Notes: generated by a model from the letters alone, not told the origin. DNA of 64,000 bases from an uncultured Oscillospiraceae bacterium (GCA_947585425.1 CANPWZ010000002.1:1-64000), one strand, 5' to 3'. Counted from the stretch's first letter, positions 14,178-23,049 are shown. Translations and numbers: made by a program.

Positions 14178-15670
14178 ACCATCCCCTCCAATTCCTCCAG
14201 CCCCCGGCTGATCTCCGCCTCGATCTCTTTCAGCTCCGCCAAAATCTCGCTGGTGGGCGGGTACTCCACCGGCGTGTACTCGGTTTTCTTGTACTTGTTG
14301 ATGGACAGGTCGTACCCGTTGGCCACGATCTCCTCCCGGGGCACCAGGAAGGACTGCTCCGTGCGGGCGCGGGCCTTTTCCGCCTCCCGGTCCCGGAACC
14401 GGGCCACGATGTCGGGGATGTCGTTCTCCGCCACGGGGGCGCGCTTGTCGTCCAGGGAGAAGCCGTCGGCTCGCATATCGTAGAACCACACCTGGTCGGT
14501 GCCGCCGTGGCCGGTCTTGGTGAACACCAGCACGCCGGTGGACACCCCGGCGTAGGGCTTGAACACGCCGGAGGGCATGGAGATGACGGCCTCCAGGCGA
14601 TTGCCGTCGATAAGCTCGTTTCGGATGGCCTTATGGGCGGCGGAGGAGCCGAACAGCACCCCGTCGGGGACGATGCAGGCGCAGCGGCCGCCCACCTTGA
14701 GCATCCGCAGGAACAGGGCCAGGAACAGCAGCTCGGTCTTTTTCGTCTTGCAGACCTTCAGCAGGTCGGCGGAGACGGTGTCGGCGTCCAGGCTGCCCTT
14801 GAAGGGGGGATTGGCCAGGATGATGGAGTACTTGTCCCGGTCGGTGTTCTGGTCGGACAGGCTGTCCCGGTACTCGATGAAGGGGTTGTCCACCCCGTGG
14901 GTCATCATGTTCATGGCGCCGATACGGAGCATGGTGCGGTCCATGTCGTAGCCGGTGAACATATGGTTCATGTAGTGATCCTTTTTCTGCCGGTCAAAGA
15001 GGATCTCGCCCTTGTACTTCTCCCGCAGGTACTGCCCGGCGGTGATGAGGAAGCCGGAGGTGCCGCAGGCGGGGTCGCAGATCACGTCGTCCGGCCCGGG
15101 GTCCAGCAGCTCCACCATCATGCGGATGATGTGCCGGGGGGTGCGGAACTGGCCGTTGACCCCGGCGGTGGAGATCTTGGACAGGAGGTACTCATAGATG
15201 TCGCCCCGCACGTCGGCGTCGTGGAGCTGGGCCATCTGGTCATAGATGCCGTCCAGGGCGGTGACGATCTTGTCCAGCATCAGGGGCGTGGGGATCTTGA
15301 AGATGGCGTCGTCCATATACTTGGCGTAGGCGCTGGACTTGTCCCCATGGAGGTCCTTGATAAAGGGGAACGCCCACTCCTGGACGGTGGAGTACATCTT
15401 GGCCGCCGGGAAGTCCCGGAACACCGACCACTTGAGCTGCTTGCCGGGGACGGTGCGCTCCCCGATTTTGACCTCCTCGGTGAAAATGCTCTGATGGGGC
15501 AGGCCCAGCATGGCGCTCTCCCGGGCGCGGGTGTTGTCTGCGTCGTCCAGGTCGCGGATGAACATGAGATAGGTCATCTGCTCCACCACGTCCAGCGGGT
15601 TGGTGATGCCGCCGGTCCAGAAGATTTCCCAGAGGCTGTTGACTTTGTTTTTCAGTTCTCCCGTGATCAT
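14174..15670 (-). CDS. hsdM: Type I restriction-modification DNA methyltransferase subunit
   Basis: 498 residues. An N-terminal helical bundle (MITGELKNKVNSLWEIFW) is followed by an N6-adenine methylase domain: DPACGTSGFL for SAM binding and LANPPFKG as the catalytic NPPF motif. With HsdS it methylates adenines of the recognition sequence and so protects host DNA. The start at 15670 is supported by a GGGAGAGAG site and by an ATGA overlap with the fic stop. A longer in-frame start lies inside fic and is rejected. Part of the fic-hsdM-membrane protein-hsdS transcript. Confidence 0.95.
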   Translation of the reverse strand: MITGELKNKVNSLWEIFWTGGITNPLDVVEQMTYLMFIRDLDDADNTRARESAMLGLPHQSIFTEEVKIGERTVPGKQLKWSVFRDFPAAKMYSTVQEWAFPFIKDLHGDKSSAYAKYMDDAIFKIPTPLMLDKIVTALDGIYDQMAQLHDADVRGDIYEYLLSKISTAGVNGQFRTPRHIIRMMVELLDPGPDDVICDPACGTSGFLITAGQYLREKYKGEILFDRQKKDHYMNHMFTGYDMDRTMLRIGAMNMMTHGVDNPFIEYRDSLSDQNTDRDKYSIILANPPFKGSLDADTVSADLLKVCKTKKTELLFLALFLRMLKVGGRCACIVPDGVLFGSSAAHKAIRNELIDGNRLEAVISMPSGVFKPYAGVSTGVLVFTKTGHGGTDQVWFYDMRADGFSLDDKRAPVAENDIPDIVARFRDREAEKARARTEQSFLVPREEIVANGYDLSINKYKKTEYTPVEYPPTSEILAELKEIEAEISRGLEELEGMV

Positions 15671-16728
15671 TGTTCTCTCTCCCTGTTCCAAGTGTAAGAT
15701 GTGTAGCGGCCGCCGCCGATCTTCAGGACCTCGCCCGATTTGACCAGCGCGTTGAGGGCCCGCTGTATGGTGATCTGGCTGATGTCCGGGCACTTTTGTA
15801 CGATCTCCGCCTTGGTGATCTTCCCCAGAGTGTCTTTGATGACCGCCCGCACCCGGTCCGACTTGCTGAGGTCCGCGGCGGTCAGCATCCGCGCCCGGGC
15901 GGAGAACTCCCGGCAGGCCGCCGCGATCACGCTCAGCAGATACCGGGCGAAGGGGACGTAGTCGTTCTCTTTTTCGTGCCAGCCCACAGAACTCTGCTGG
16001 AGCGCGTCATAATAGGTCCCTTTCGTCTGCTCGATGAGTTTTTCGATGCTGATATACCTGCCCACGAAATACCCCGCCCGGTAGAGCAGCAGCAGGGTGA
16101 GCAGGCGGCTCATGCGGCCGTTGCCGTCGTTGAAGGGGTGGATACAAAGAAAGTCCAGGATGAAGACGGGGATCAGCAGGAGCGGGTCATATTCCGTGTT
16201 TTTTGCGGCCTCGTCAAAGGCACCGCAGGCCCGCTCCACCGCCTCCGGCGTCTCCCAGGCGGGGACCGGCTGAAATCGGACAAACTTGTTTCCCTGCTCG
16301 TCAATCTCCTGGATGACGTTGGCGGAATTTTTATAGGCCCCGCCGATAGACTTCCCGCTGAACCGATACAGGTCCCGGTGGAGCTGGAGGATGACCGAGG
16401 GTTTCAGCGGGAGATAGGCATAGTTTTCATGGATGGTGGCCAGCACATCCCGGTAGCCCGCAATCTCCTGCTCATCCCGGGATCTGGGCATGGTCTTGTC
16501 CCGCACCAGTTTTTTCAGCCGTTCGTCGGAGGTAAAAATGCCCTCGATCCGGTTGGACGCTTCGGTACTCTGGATCTTGGCCAGCTCTATGAGTTGGGCC
16601 AAGGTGTCGCCTTTTGTCTCGATGAGCAAGGCCTGCTCCCCTTTGTGCTCGTGGACCTGGCCCAACAGGGCCACGATGTTCGGGGCGAGCAATTTTTGGT
16701 AAATTCCATCATAGCTGTAATCGCGCAT
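15667..16728 (-). CDS. Fic-family protein with autoinhibitory helix and C-terminal winged helix
   Basis: 353 residues from MRDYSYDGIYQKLLAPN, with GAGGTG upstream; an alternative ATG at 16740 has a poorer site. The Fic core carries HPFNDGNGRMSR (about 200), the catalytic loop that transfers AMP from ATP to protein hydroxyls. Near residue 70, STEASNRIEGIF contains the S-x-x-x-E-G inhibitory motif, which makes the protein self-restraining. The last 60 residues (ITKAEIVQKCPDISQITIQR) look like a winged helix, so it may also bind DNA, perhaps the inverted repeat in its own promoter. It leads the hsd operon and overlaps hsdM by 4 nt. Confidence 0.9.
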   Translation of the reverse strand: MRDYSYDGIYQKLLAPNIVALLGQVHEHKGEQALLIETKGDTLAQLIELAKIQSTEASNRIEGIFTSDERLKKLVRDKTMPRSRDEQEIAGYRDVLATIHENYAYLPLKPSVILQLHRDLYRFSGKSIGGAYKNSANVIQEIDEQGNKFVRFQPVPAWETPEAVERACGAFDEAAKNTEYDPLLLIPVFILDFLCIHPFNDGNGRMSRLLTLLLLYRAGYFVGRYISIEKLIEQTKGTYYDALQQSSVGWHEKENDYVPFARYLLSVIAAACREFSARARMLTAADLSKSDRVRAVIKDTLGKITKAEIVQKCPDISQITIQRALNALVKSGEVLKIGGGRYTSYTWNREREQ

Positions 16729-16763
16729 AGGGCACCTCATTTCCGCAGCCTTTTCGGTTCTAT

Positions 16764-16844
16764 ATCGCAGTTTATCACTAAGATGCTCAGACGTCAAGTT
16801 AATTACATCATTTTTTAAAATATGATATAATTAAAAACTGCGAT
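16764..16844. promoter_or_regulatory. Perfect 10-bp inverted repeat around the fic promoter
   Basis: ATCGCAGTTT at 16764-16773 and AAACTGCGAT at 16835-16844 are exact reverse complements. One arm sits on the -10 element and the other about 38 bp upstream of the -35. The layout suits a repressor binding two sites and looping or stacking. The Fic winged helix is the nearest candidate binder. Confidence 0.65.
16769..16797 (-). promoter_or_regulatory. Promoter of the fic-hsd operon
   Basis: On the minus strand TTGACG (16797-16792), a 17-bp spacer and TAAACT (16774-16769). The -10 overlaps the left arm of the inverted repeat at 16764-16773. Confidence 0.7.
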
Positions 16845-16925
16845 TTGCTCATATATCTGCCGCTTGAGTTGCTTAATGTCACCAGTCGGGAAAGCCTTAT
16901 GTCCAGTGAATTTGAACGGGAACAG

Positions 16926-17024
16926 CGCCAACGATCCCGCCCTGTTCCGTCGGGTACAGCACCAAAATAGCATCAAAGTTTCGCCCCCCAGGTTGACAGC
17001 TGTACCCGTTCGGGGAGCTTTTTC
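16926..17024. repeat. Dispersed repeat, copy 3
   Basis: From GCCAACGATCCCGCCC through CACCAAAATAGCATCAAAG to a GCCCC...GGGGAGC hairpin with a T-run. The first 58 bp match copy 1 almost base for base. It separates the hsd operon from the SIR2-TPR gene. Confidence 0.8.
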
Positions 17025-17071
17025 CCGGGTCCTGCTTCACACCGCAGCTCCGTGCGACACTACCCTTTCTC

Positions 17072-17100
17072 TTGACAAAAAATATATTACATAATAAAAT
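17072..17100 (+). promoter_or_regulatory. Promoter of the SIR2-TPR gene
   Basis: TTGACA at 17072-17077 and TAAAAT at 17095-17100, spacer 17 bp, in strongly AT-rich DNA; the start codon is 30 bp downstream. Confidence 0.8.
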
Positions 17101-17129
17101 TTAAGAAAAAAGCAGGGGAATGGTGCCAG

Positions 17130-18890
17130 ATGAGTTATGAGACGATGTCGCTGCAGGGGTTCATTCAAGAGATGAATGACGTCTCTTCGGGACCGCATCC
17201 CCGGAAATTCTGTTTTGTCCTTGGCGCTGGGGCGTCAAGGACATCCGGGATTAAATCCGGGCGGGAACTCGTCGACCAGTGGGATAAAGAACTTGAGTTG
17301 CGCAACCATGACGGGCATCAACAGTGGAAAGCCGACAACGGGATCGACGACAGCAACAAGTATGCCTTTTATAGCCAATACTATGACCGCCGGTTCGCAA
17401 AAGAGCCGGGTGACGGCTACAATTTTCTTGAAAAGATCATGGAGCATGCCAAACCAAGCGCCGGTTATGTCATGCTGGCGTATCTGTTGTCCCAAACGGC
17501 CAATAACATTGTGGTGACGACCAATTTCGATCACTTGATCGAGGACGCGGTCAACTATTACTCACAAGAGATCCCACTGGTGATCGGGCATGAGGCGTTA
17601 GCCCATTATTTGCTGAAACAGACGACCCGGCCGACCATTGTCAAAATCCACCGGGATCTCCTCCTCGATCCAAAGAGCCAGACGAAGGAACTGGAGACGC
17701 TTCATGAAAACTGGGAGAAGTCTTTGGCCGCCATTTTTTCGTCATATCATGCGATATTCATCGGGTATGCGGGAAATGATAAGAGTTTGATGAACTTTTT
17801 GATTGATAATAGTGAGAATTTTCAAAACAGAACATGGAGGTTCCCCTACTGGATGCTCTATAAGGACGATCCTTTGGAAGGGAAAATATTGGAGTTTCTA
17901 AATAAAGCGGACGGCTATGTGATTAGGCACGATGGATTTGACGAGACCCTGTATCAAATCGGCACAGAGTTCGGCTATACGGTGCCGCAAAAGGAGCAGT
18001 TTCTGGAAGACGCAAAAAAGCGGTATCAGGCGCTCTCTACATCCATTGATCGATTTACGGAAAAGTATTCACGGGAGGCAGAGCCCTCTGCGGCTGGTGA
18101 AGACACGTCTACGACTGATATGGGATCCGAAATCAGTCAGGCAATTCAAAAAGCCACCGCCCCGGTCGAGCTTCCTCGTATGTATTGGAATGCGGTCGCG
18201 TTGAACAACGCCGGCAAATATGAGGAATCCCTGAAGATCAAAGAAGAATTGGTCAGGAAAGCGCCCGATAACGCGCTCTATCAGCATAGCCTCGGGGTCA
18301 CCCTTCATGAGATGAGGCGCTATGAAGACGCTTTGGCAGCGGAGAAAAAAGCGGTGGGGCTGGAACCAGATAACGCCCGTTATCTGGACAGCCTGAGTAC
18401 TACCCTACATAAGATGGGACGCTATGAGGAAGCTCTGGTAACAGCGCAGAGAGCGGTGGAGCTGGAACCAGATAACGCCCGTTATCTGGACAGCCTGAGT
18501 GCCACCCTACATAAGATGGGACGCTATGAGGAAGCTCTGGCAGCGGAGCAAAAAGCGGTGGAGCTGGAGCCCGATAACGCGCGCTATCTGGACGGCCTCA
18601 GCACCACCCTCCATAAGATGGGACGCTATGAGGACGCTTTGGTAACGGCACAGAGAGCGGTGGAGCTGGAGCCCGATAACGCGCACTATCTGGACAGCCT
18701 CGGGGTCACCCTCTATGAGATGGGGCGCCATGAAGAGGCGTTGACAGCGATACAAACGGCAATCAATATAGATTCTGGTGCTGCGGGCTACTGGGATAAT
18801 CTTAGCGCGATACTGACCAAGATGGGGCGCTCCGATGAGGCTGCCGCCGCCAAAGAAAAGGCTGCGGAGTTACAGCGCAGGGATAATTAA
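17130..18890 (+). CDS. SIR2-domain defence protein with C-terminal TPR array
   Basis: 586 residues. The N-terminal SIR2 domain (about 20-300) has GAGAS at 32-36 for NAD binding, TTNFDHLIED and KIHRDLL with the catalytic-type histidine (HRD where HGD is common), and a closing GYAGNDKSLMNFL. SIR2 domains in anti-phage proteins hydrolyse NAD when triggered. After a charged linker there are seven TPR repeats of 34 residues, of which three to four are nearly identical (LDSLSTTLHKMGRYEEAL pattern). The TPR part probably senses a phage protein. It is a single-gene module with its own promoter, between repeat copy 3 and a terminator at 19193. Confidence 0.9.
   Translation: MSYETMSLQGFIQEMNDVSSGPHPRKFCFVLGAGASRTSGIKSGRELVDQWDKELELRNHDGHQQWKADNGIDDSNKYAFYSQYYDRRFAKEPGDGYNFLEKIMEHAKPSAGYVMLAYLLSQTANNIVVTTNFDHLIEDAVNYYSQEIPLVIGHEALAHYLLKQTTRPTIVKIHRDLLLDPKSQTKELETLHENWEKSLAAIFSSYHAIFIGYAGNDKSLMNFLIDNSENFQNRTWRFPYWMLYKDDPLEGKILEFLNKADGYVIRHDGFDETLYQIGTEFGYTVPQKEQFLEDAKKRYQALSTSIDRFTEKYSREAEPSAAGEDTSTTDMGSEISQAIQKATAPVELPRMYWNAVALNNAGKYEESLKIKEELVRKAPDNALYQHSLGVTLHEMRRYEDALAAEKKAVGLEPDNARYLDSLSTTLHKMGRYEEALVTAQRAVELEPDNARYLDSLSATLHKMGRYEEALAAEQKAVELEPDNARYLDGLSTTLHKMGRYEDALVTAQRAVELEPDNAHYLDSLGVTLYEMGRHEEALTAIQTAINIDSGAAGYWDNLSAILTKMGRSDEAAAAKEKAAELQRRDN
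18375..18680 (+). repeat. Three tandem 102-bp units inside the TPR region
   Basis: Units begin at 18375, 18477 and 18579 with GCCCG/GCGCG-TATCTGGAC and repeat TACCCTACATAAGATGGGAC almost unchanged. A fourth, more diverged unit follows at 18681. Near-identity at the DNA level shows recent duplication and allows copy-number change in frame. Confidence 0.85.
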
Positions 18891-18911
18891 TTACATTTTA
18901 AAACATGTCTG

Positions 18912-19154
18912 TATTTCCCGCTGGCCGTCCCCCGGCTGATGAGCAAGGGCTTCCGGGTCGTGGACTGGAGGGACTGGTACGGCGACTGCACGGTCCAGAT
19001 CTTCCCAGATCCCTATTACACGGCGGGGCACCCGGACGTGGTGGATCTGGAGAAGGCAAAGGACTGGGGCAGGGAGGTCGGCACAAAGACGCCCTACTAC
19101 TCCCGCCACCCCCGGCATCCCCGGAGGAAACAGCTTTCGTTTGAGGACGATTGA
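18912..19154 (+). other. Reading-frame remnant of unknown origin
   Basis: An open frame reads LYFPLAVPRLMSKGFRVVDW, then RDWYGDCTVQIFPDPYYTAG, HPDVVDLEKAKDWGREVG and a stop at 19152. Composition and codon use look coding, but there is no good start or ribosome site and the SIR2-TPR gene ends just upstream. It is probably the 3' end of a gene cut by module insertion. I do not recognise the family. Confidence 0.45.
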
Positions 19155-19192
19155 AATAACTGACAGGGGATCGGTTTTCGGTTCCTGTTATC

Positions 19193-19228
19193 AAAAGCTC
19201 CGAAGTCATTTGACTTCGGAGCTTTTTT
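19193..19228 (+). terminator. Rho-independent terminator closing the SIR2-TPR module
   Basis: AAAAGCTCCGAAGTC and GACTTCGGAGCTTTTTT pair around a short ATTT loop. It is nearly the same as the hairpin at 2809-2843, so it may also be a module-boundary relic. Confidence 0.85.
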
Positions 19229-19323
19229 GACCCTTTTCGCCATGATCCGCCGGGTGTCCGCGCCCTACCTTCATCGCCTCCAGACAGTTCGTGCCGCAGG
19301 ATGAACAGAAAATGACGGAACGA

Positions 19324-19352
19324 TTGCAAAGAAATTTTCGGTTTCATACAAT
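19324..19352 (+). promoter_or_regulatory. Promoter of the GH3 gene
   Basis: TTGCAA at 19324-19329 and TACAAT at 19347-19352 with a 17-bp spacer. It supports a translation start at 19387 rather than at in-frame ATGs upstream. Confidence 0.65.
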
Positions 19353-19386
19353 GGCCCCATCAAAGAAGAGGAGGAGCGACACCCCT

Positions 19387-22300
19387 ATGGAACCGAAAAA
19401 GAAACGGAAGACCCCTGTGCTCTCCAAGGTCCTGTACGCCATCGCCGCCGTCTTTCTGGTGATCGCCATCGTGGCCACCGGCGCGTGCAGCTATTTCTCC
19501 GGCGTGCTGGACACCTACATCGGTGTTGGCGAGCCCATCGTGAACACCAAGCCTGGCTCTGAGAACTGGGACACCGATTACTATCCTCTGGACTACAAGA
19601 ACGCCGAGGAGATCGACGCCGCCGCCAAGGAGACCACCAAGAACATCGCCGCCGAGGGCATCACCCTGATGAAGAACATCAACGGCGCCCTGCCCCTGGC
19701 CACCCCCAAGAGCGTCTCTTTGTTCGGACGCCGCAGCGTGGACACCGTCTGGGGCGGCACCGGCTCCGGCGCGGGCGACGCCAACCAGTGCACTCCCATC
19801 GCCGACGCCCTTACCGCCGAGGGCTACAAGGTGAACGAGACCCTGCTGAAGATGTACGCCGACAATCTGGACAAGGTGGAAGTCGGGTTCAACGCCATGG
19901 ATAAGCTGTCCGCCCAGACCTATTACATCGGCGAGTTCCCCATGAGCTATTACAACTCCAGCGTCACCTCCTCCTATGCCTCCTACAAGGACGCCGCCAT
20001 CGTGGTGTTCGGCCGGCAGGGCGGCGAGGGCGCCGACCTGGGCACCGACCTGAAGGGCAGCCTCACCTCCGGCCTGACCGCCATGGACTCCTCCGTGGCC
20101 GAGACCAAGAACTACGAGGACGGCCAGCACCAGCTGGAGCTTAACTATGAGGAGAAGCAGCTCCTGGCCCATGTGGAGGAGAACTTCGACACCGTCATCG
20201 TGGTCATCAACAGCGCCAACGTGATGGAGCTGGGCGACCTGGAGGCCGACGAGAACGTGGACGCCATCGTCTGGATGGCCCTCCCCGGCTCCCGCGGCAC
20301 CGTGGCCCTGGCCGAGATCCTCTCCGGCAAGACCAACCCCTCCGGCCACACGGTGGACACCTGGCCCGCCGACCTGACCGCCGACCCCACCTTCCCCAAC
20401 GCCGTGGTCAACGCCTACTCCAACGTGAGCAAGGACAACGCCATGGGCGACTCCTACATGGTGGAGTACGAAGAGGGCATCTATGTTGGGTATCGGTACT
20501 ATGAGACCGCCGCCGCCGAGGGCTTCATCGACTATGACGCCGCCGTGGTCTATCCCTTCGGCTACGGCCTGAGCTACACCACCTTCACCCAGACCATCAA
20601 GGAGGCCGCCGAGGCCGACGGCATGATCAACGTCACCGTCACCGTGACCAACACCGGCTCCGTGGCCGGCAAGGACGTGGTGCAGGTCTACTACCACGCC
20701 CCCTATAACGGCAGTGTGGAGAAGGCCGAGGTGGTCCTGGCCGCCTACGACAAGACCGACCTGCTGGAGCCCGGCGAGAGCAAGGACTACACCGTCTCCT
20801 TCCGGGTGGAGGACATGGCCTCCTACGACTACCTGGGCAAGGGCTGCTATGTGCTGGACGCCGGCACCTACACCATCTCCGTGCGGAAGAACTCCCACGA
20901 GCTCTACGGCGAGAACTGCACCTGGGACTACACCGTGGCCGCCGAGACCGTTTACGACGCCTCCAACCCCCGTCAGGCCGAGATCGACGCCCAGATCGGC
21001 GAGCTGGTCAACCGGAGCGACGAGTACAAGAGCAGTCACACCGTGGTGGCCGCCACCAACCGCTTCACCGAGCAGAACGAGCATTTCGTAGCCTATAACG
21101 ACCCCAGCGCCAACAAGGGCTTCGCCGCCAACTTCACCCGGGCCGACTTCGCCGCATCCTTCCCCACCGCCCCAACGGCGGACGACCTGAAGGCCAGCGA
21201 CGCGGTGATCGCCAACCTGGGCAATTATTCCCCCGACTACTATGACAGCAATGACCAGGCCCCCACCACCGGCGCCAAGAACAACATCAACGTCGTGGCG
21301 CTCCGTGGCCTGACCTATGACGATCCCAAGTGGGACCTGCTGCTGGATGAGCTGAGCGTGAAGAACATGACCTCCATCATCTACGCGGGCAACCAGGGCA
21401 CCGGCGCCCTTCCCGCCATCGGCCTGCCCGGCTCCAGCGCCACCGACGGCCCCGCCGGCCTGAAGCAGTACGGCGGCCTGGGCCTGGGCGCCAGCGGCAA
21501 CTTCAACTGCTGCGGCACCCTGGTGGCCGCCACCTGGAACGTGGATCTGGCCGAGGCCTATGGCCGGATGGTGGGCAACGAGGCATCCAGCGCCGGCATC
21601 GACGGCTGGTACGCCCCCGGCACCGACACCCACCGCACTCCCTTCTGCGGCCGCAACTTCGAGTACTACTCCGAGGACCCCGTCATCAGCGGCAACACCT
21701 GCGCCGGCACCATCCAGGGCGCCACCTCCATGGGCCTGACCTGCTACTTCAAGCACTTCGCCCTCAACGACGTGGAGACCCACCGCTGCGACAACGGCCC
21801 CTGCGTGTGGTGCAACGAGCAGGCCATGCGCGAGATCTACCTGAAGGCCTTTGAGATCGCCTTTGAGAAGCCCGTCATCGAGCTGAAGTACCTGAACGAG
21901 AACGGCGAGGTCCAGACCAAGACCATGCGCGGCTCCATCGGCGTGATGAGCTCCTTCAACCGCATCGGCAGCGTGTGGAGCGGCGCCTGCGACGAGCTGG
22001 TCACCGGCGTGCTCCGCGACGAGTGGGGCTTCCTGGGCACCGTGGTCACCGACTACAACGGCTACGCCTACATGAACGTGGAGGCCGGCGTGTCCAGCGG
22101 CAACGACCTGATGCTGGCCAACGAGGCCACCCTGCTCTCCAAGTTCGCCGACACCAACAACCCCAGCACCCTGAAGGTCATGCGCCAGGCCATGAAGAAC
22201 ATCCTCTATACCCATGTCAACAGCGGCACGGTGAACCACCTGTCCGACGCCACCACCATCTCCTACGGCATCGCCCCCTGGCGCATCGCCCTGTACGCCG

Positions 22301-22392
22301 CCGACGCCGCCCTGGTGGTCCTGGCCGGGGCCCTCATCGCCCTGGGCGTGGTGAAGGCCAAGAAGGCCGCGAAGAAGAACGCGGCCAACTGA
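19387..22392 (+). CDS. Membrane-anchored GH3 beta-glucosidase with permuted domain order
   Basis: 1001 residues from MEPKKKRKTPVLSKV, with GAGGAGG upstream. An N-terminal helix (VLYAIAAVFLVIAIVATG) and a C-terminal helix (LYAADAALVVLAGALIALGV) may anchor both ends. The GH3 C-terminal domain comes first (SRGTVALAEILSG, NPSGHTVDTWP), then YPFGYGLSYTTF and a fibronectin-like domain. The catalytic barrel comes last, with DGPAGL, GRNFEYYSEDP, KHFALND and nucleophile D in VTDYNGY (near residue 885). The reversed order is known in some rumen and gut GH3 enzymes. It releases terminal beta-linked sugars outside the cell; the exact sugar is unknown. Confidence 0.85.
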   Translation: MEPKKKRKTPVLSKVLYAIAAVFLVIAIVATGACSYFSGVLDTYIGVGEPIVNTKPGSENWDTDYYPLDYKNAEEIDAAAKETTKNIAAEGITLMKNINGALPLATPKSVSLFGRRSVDTVWGGTGSGAGDANQCTPIADALTAEGYKVNETLLKMYADNLDKVEVGFNAMDKLSAQTYYIGEFPMSYYNSSVTSSYASYKDAAIVVFGRQGGEGADLGTDLKGSLTSGLTAMDSSVAETKNYEDGQHQLELNYEEKQLLAHVEENFDTVIVVINSANVMELGDLEADENVDAIVWMALPGSRGTVALAEILSGKTNPSGHTVDTWPADLTADPTFPNAVVNAYSNVSKDNAMGDSYMVEYEEGIYVGYRYYETAAAEGFIDYDAAVVYPFGYGLSYTTFTQTIKEAAEADGMINVTVTVTNTGSVAGKDVVQVYYHAPYNGSVEKAEVVLAAYDKTDLLEPGESKDYTVSFRVEDMASYDYLGKGCYVLDAGTYTISVRKNSHELYGENCTWDYTVAAETVYDASNPRQAEIDAQIGELVNRSDEYKSSHTVVAATNRFTEQNEHFVAYNDPSANKGFAANFTRADFAASFPTAPTADDLKASDAVIANLGNYSPDYYDSNDQAPTTGAKNNINVVALRGLTYDDPKWDLLLDELSVKNMTSIIYAGNQGTGALPAIGLPGSSATDGPAGLKQYGGLGLGASGNFNCCGTLVAATWNVDLAEAYGRMVGNEASSAGIDGWYAPGTDTHRTPFCGRNFEYYSEDPVISGNTCAGTIQGATSMGLTCYFKHFALNDVETHRCDNGPCVWCNEQAMREIYLKAFEIAFEKPVIELKYLNENGEVQTKTMRGSIGVMSSFNRIGSVWSGACDELVTGVLRDEWGFLGTVVTDYNGYAYMNVEAGVSSGNDLMLANEATLLSKFADTNNPSTLKVMRQAMKNILYTHVNSGTVNHLSDATTISYGIAPWRIALYAADAALVVLAGALIALGVVKAKKAAKKNAAN

Positions 22393-22447
22393 TCGAAGCA
22401 GCAATGCAAACTGCAATCACATATCAAAAAAACTGGAGGAACACAAA

Positions 22448-22912
22448 ATGAAGAAACTGTCCAAAGTCCTGGCCTGCCTGCTGGCCGTCCTGACCCTCGT
22501 CTCCCTGTGCGCCTGCGGCAACGGCGGCGCCAAGGCCGCTCCCGCCGAGGTCTACACCTGCCAGTCCGACTTCGTGGAGGCCGGCTATGAGGGCGACTGC
22601 ATCAACACCAACGCCCGCGTCCTGGTGCTGAACGCCGACGGCTCCTACACCCTGATCAAGAACTTCTTTGTCAACCAGATCAGCGGCGTGGTCGTGGCCT
22701 TCACCACCGACTACTTCACCGGCACCTACACCGCCACCGAGCCCGACGCCGACGGCGTCAAGACCGTCACCCTGAGCGCCCCCACCGCCTGCGTGGAGAA
22801 CATGAACGGCAGCGCCTCCACCTCCGCCGACTATCCCGATCTGCTGGACGGCTTTGCCGGCGGCGACGTGACCGTGGACGTCAACACCCTGGTGCTGACC
22901 ATCAACGAGTGA
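22448..22912 (+). CDS. Small lipoprotein co-transcribed with the GH3 enzyme
   Basis: 154 residues with a lipoprotein signal (MKKLSKVLACLLAVL, lipobox LCAC). The mature part is a beta-rich domain (VLNADGSYTLIKNFFVNQ, FTGTYTATEPDADGVK) resembling short ligand-binding or inhibitor lipoproteins, with no named family recognised. It follows the GH3 gene by 55 bp with a GGAGG site and ends at the terminator 22945-22985, so the two form an operon. A role in holding substrate for the GH3 enzyme is inference. Confidence 0.75.
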   Translation: MKKLSKVLACLLAVLTLVSLCACGNGGAKAAPAEVYTCQSDFVEAGYEGDCINTNARVLVLNADGSYTLIKNFFVNQISGVVVAFTTDYFTGTYTATEPDADGVKTVTLSAPTACVENMNGSASTSADYPDLLDGFAGGDVTVDVNTLVLTINE

Positions 22913-22944
22913 TCGTCATCTGATCTGAGTTAAGGTTCAACTTC

Positions 22945-22985
22945 GGCCGCGGCTGTCTCTTGCGCTGCTTGAGGCAGCCGCGGCC
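22945..22985 (+). terminator. Terminator after the GH3 operon
   Basis: GGCCGCGGCTG pairs with CAGCCGCGGCC, followed by a pyrimidine run CCTCTTTC. There is no perfect T-run. Confidence 0.65.
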
Positions 22986-23049
22986 CCTCTTTCCCGAACG
23001 CTTGCCCGGGTCCGCGCGCTGTGTTACTATATCGAGGGGAGGGCTCGTC

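Noticed and set aside
14178-14489. Longer N-terminus for the three-helix membrane protein
   Set aside because: The extra 104 codons are an out-of-frame reading of hsdM with Arg/Gly/Pro-rich nonsense. The ATGA overlap at 14174-14177 gives a natural start.
18375-18782. CRISPR-like array
   Set aside because: The repeats are 102-bp coding units in frame with TPR helices; there are no spacers and no cas genes. No CRISPR array was seen elsewhere.
19360-22416. A 1018-codon frame antisense to the GH3 gene
   Set aside because: Composition is dominated by Gly/Val/His/Ala, as expected from the reverse of GC-rich codons. The plus strand has complete GH3 motifs, signal and promoter.
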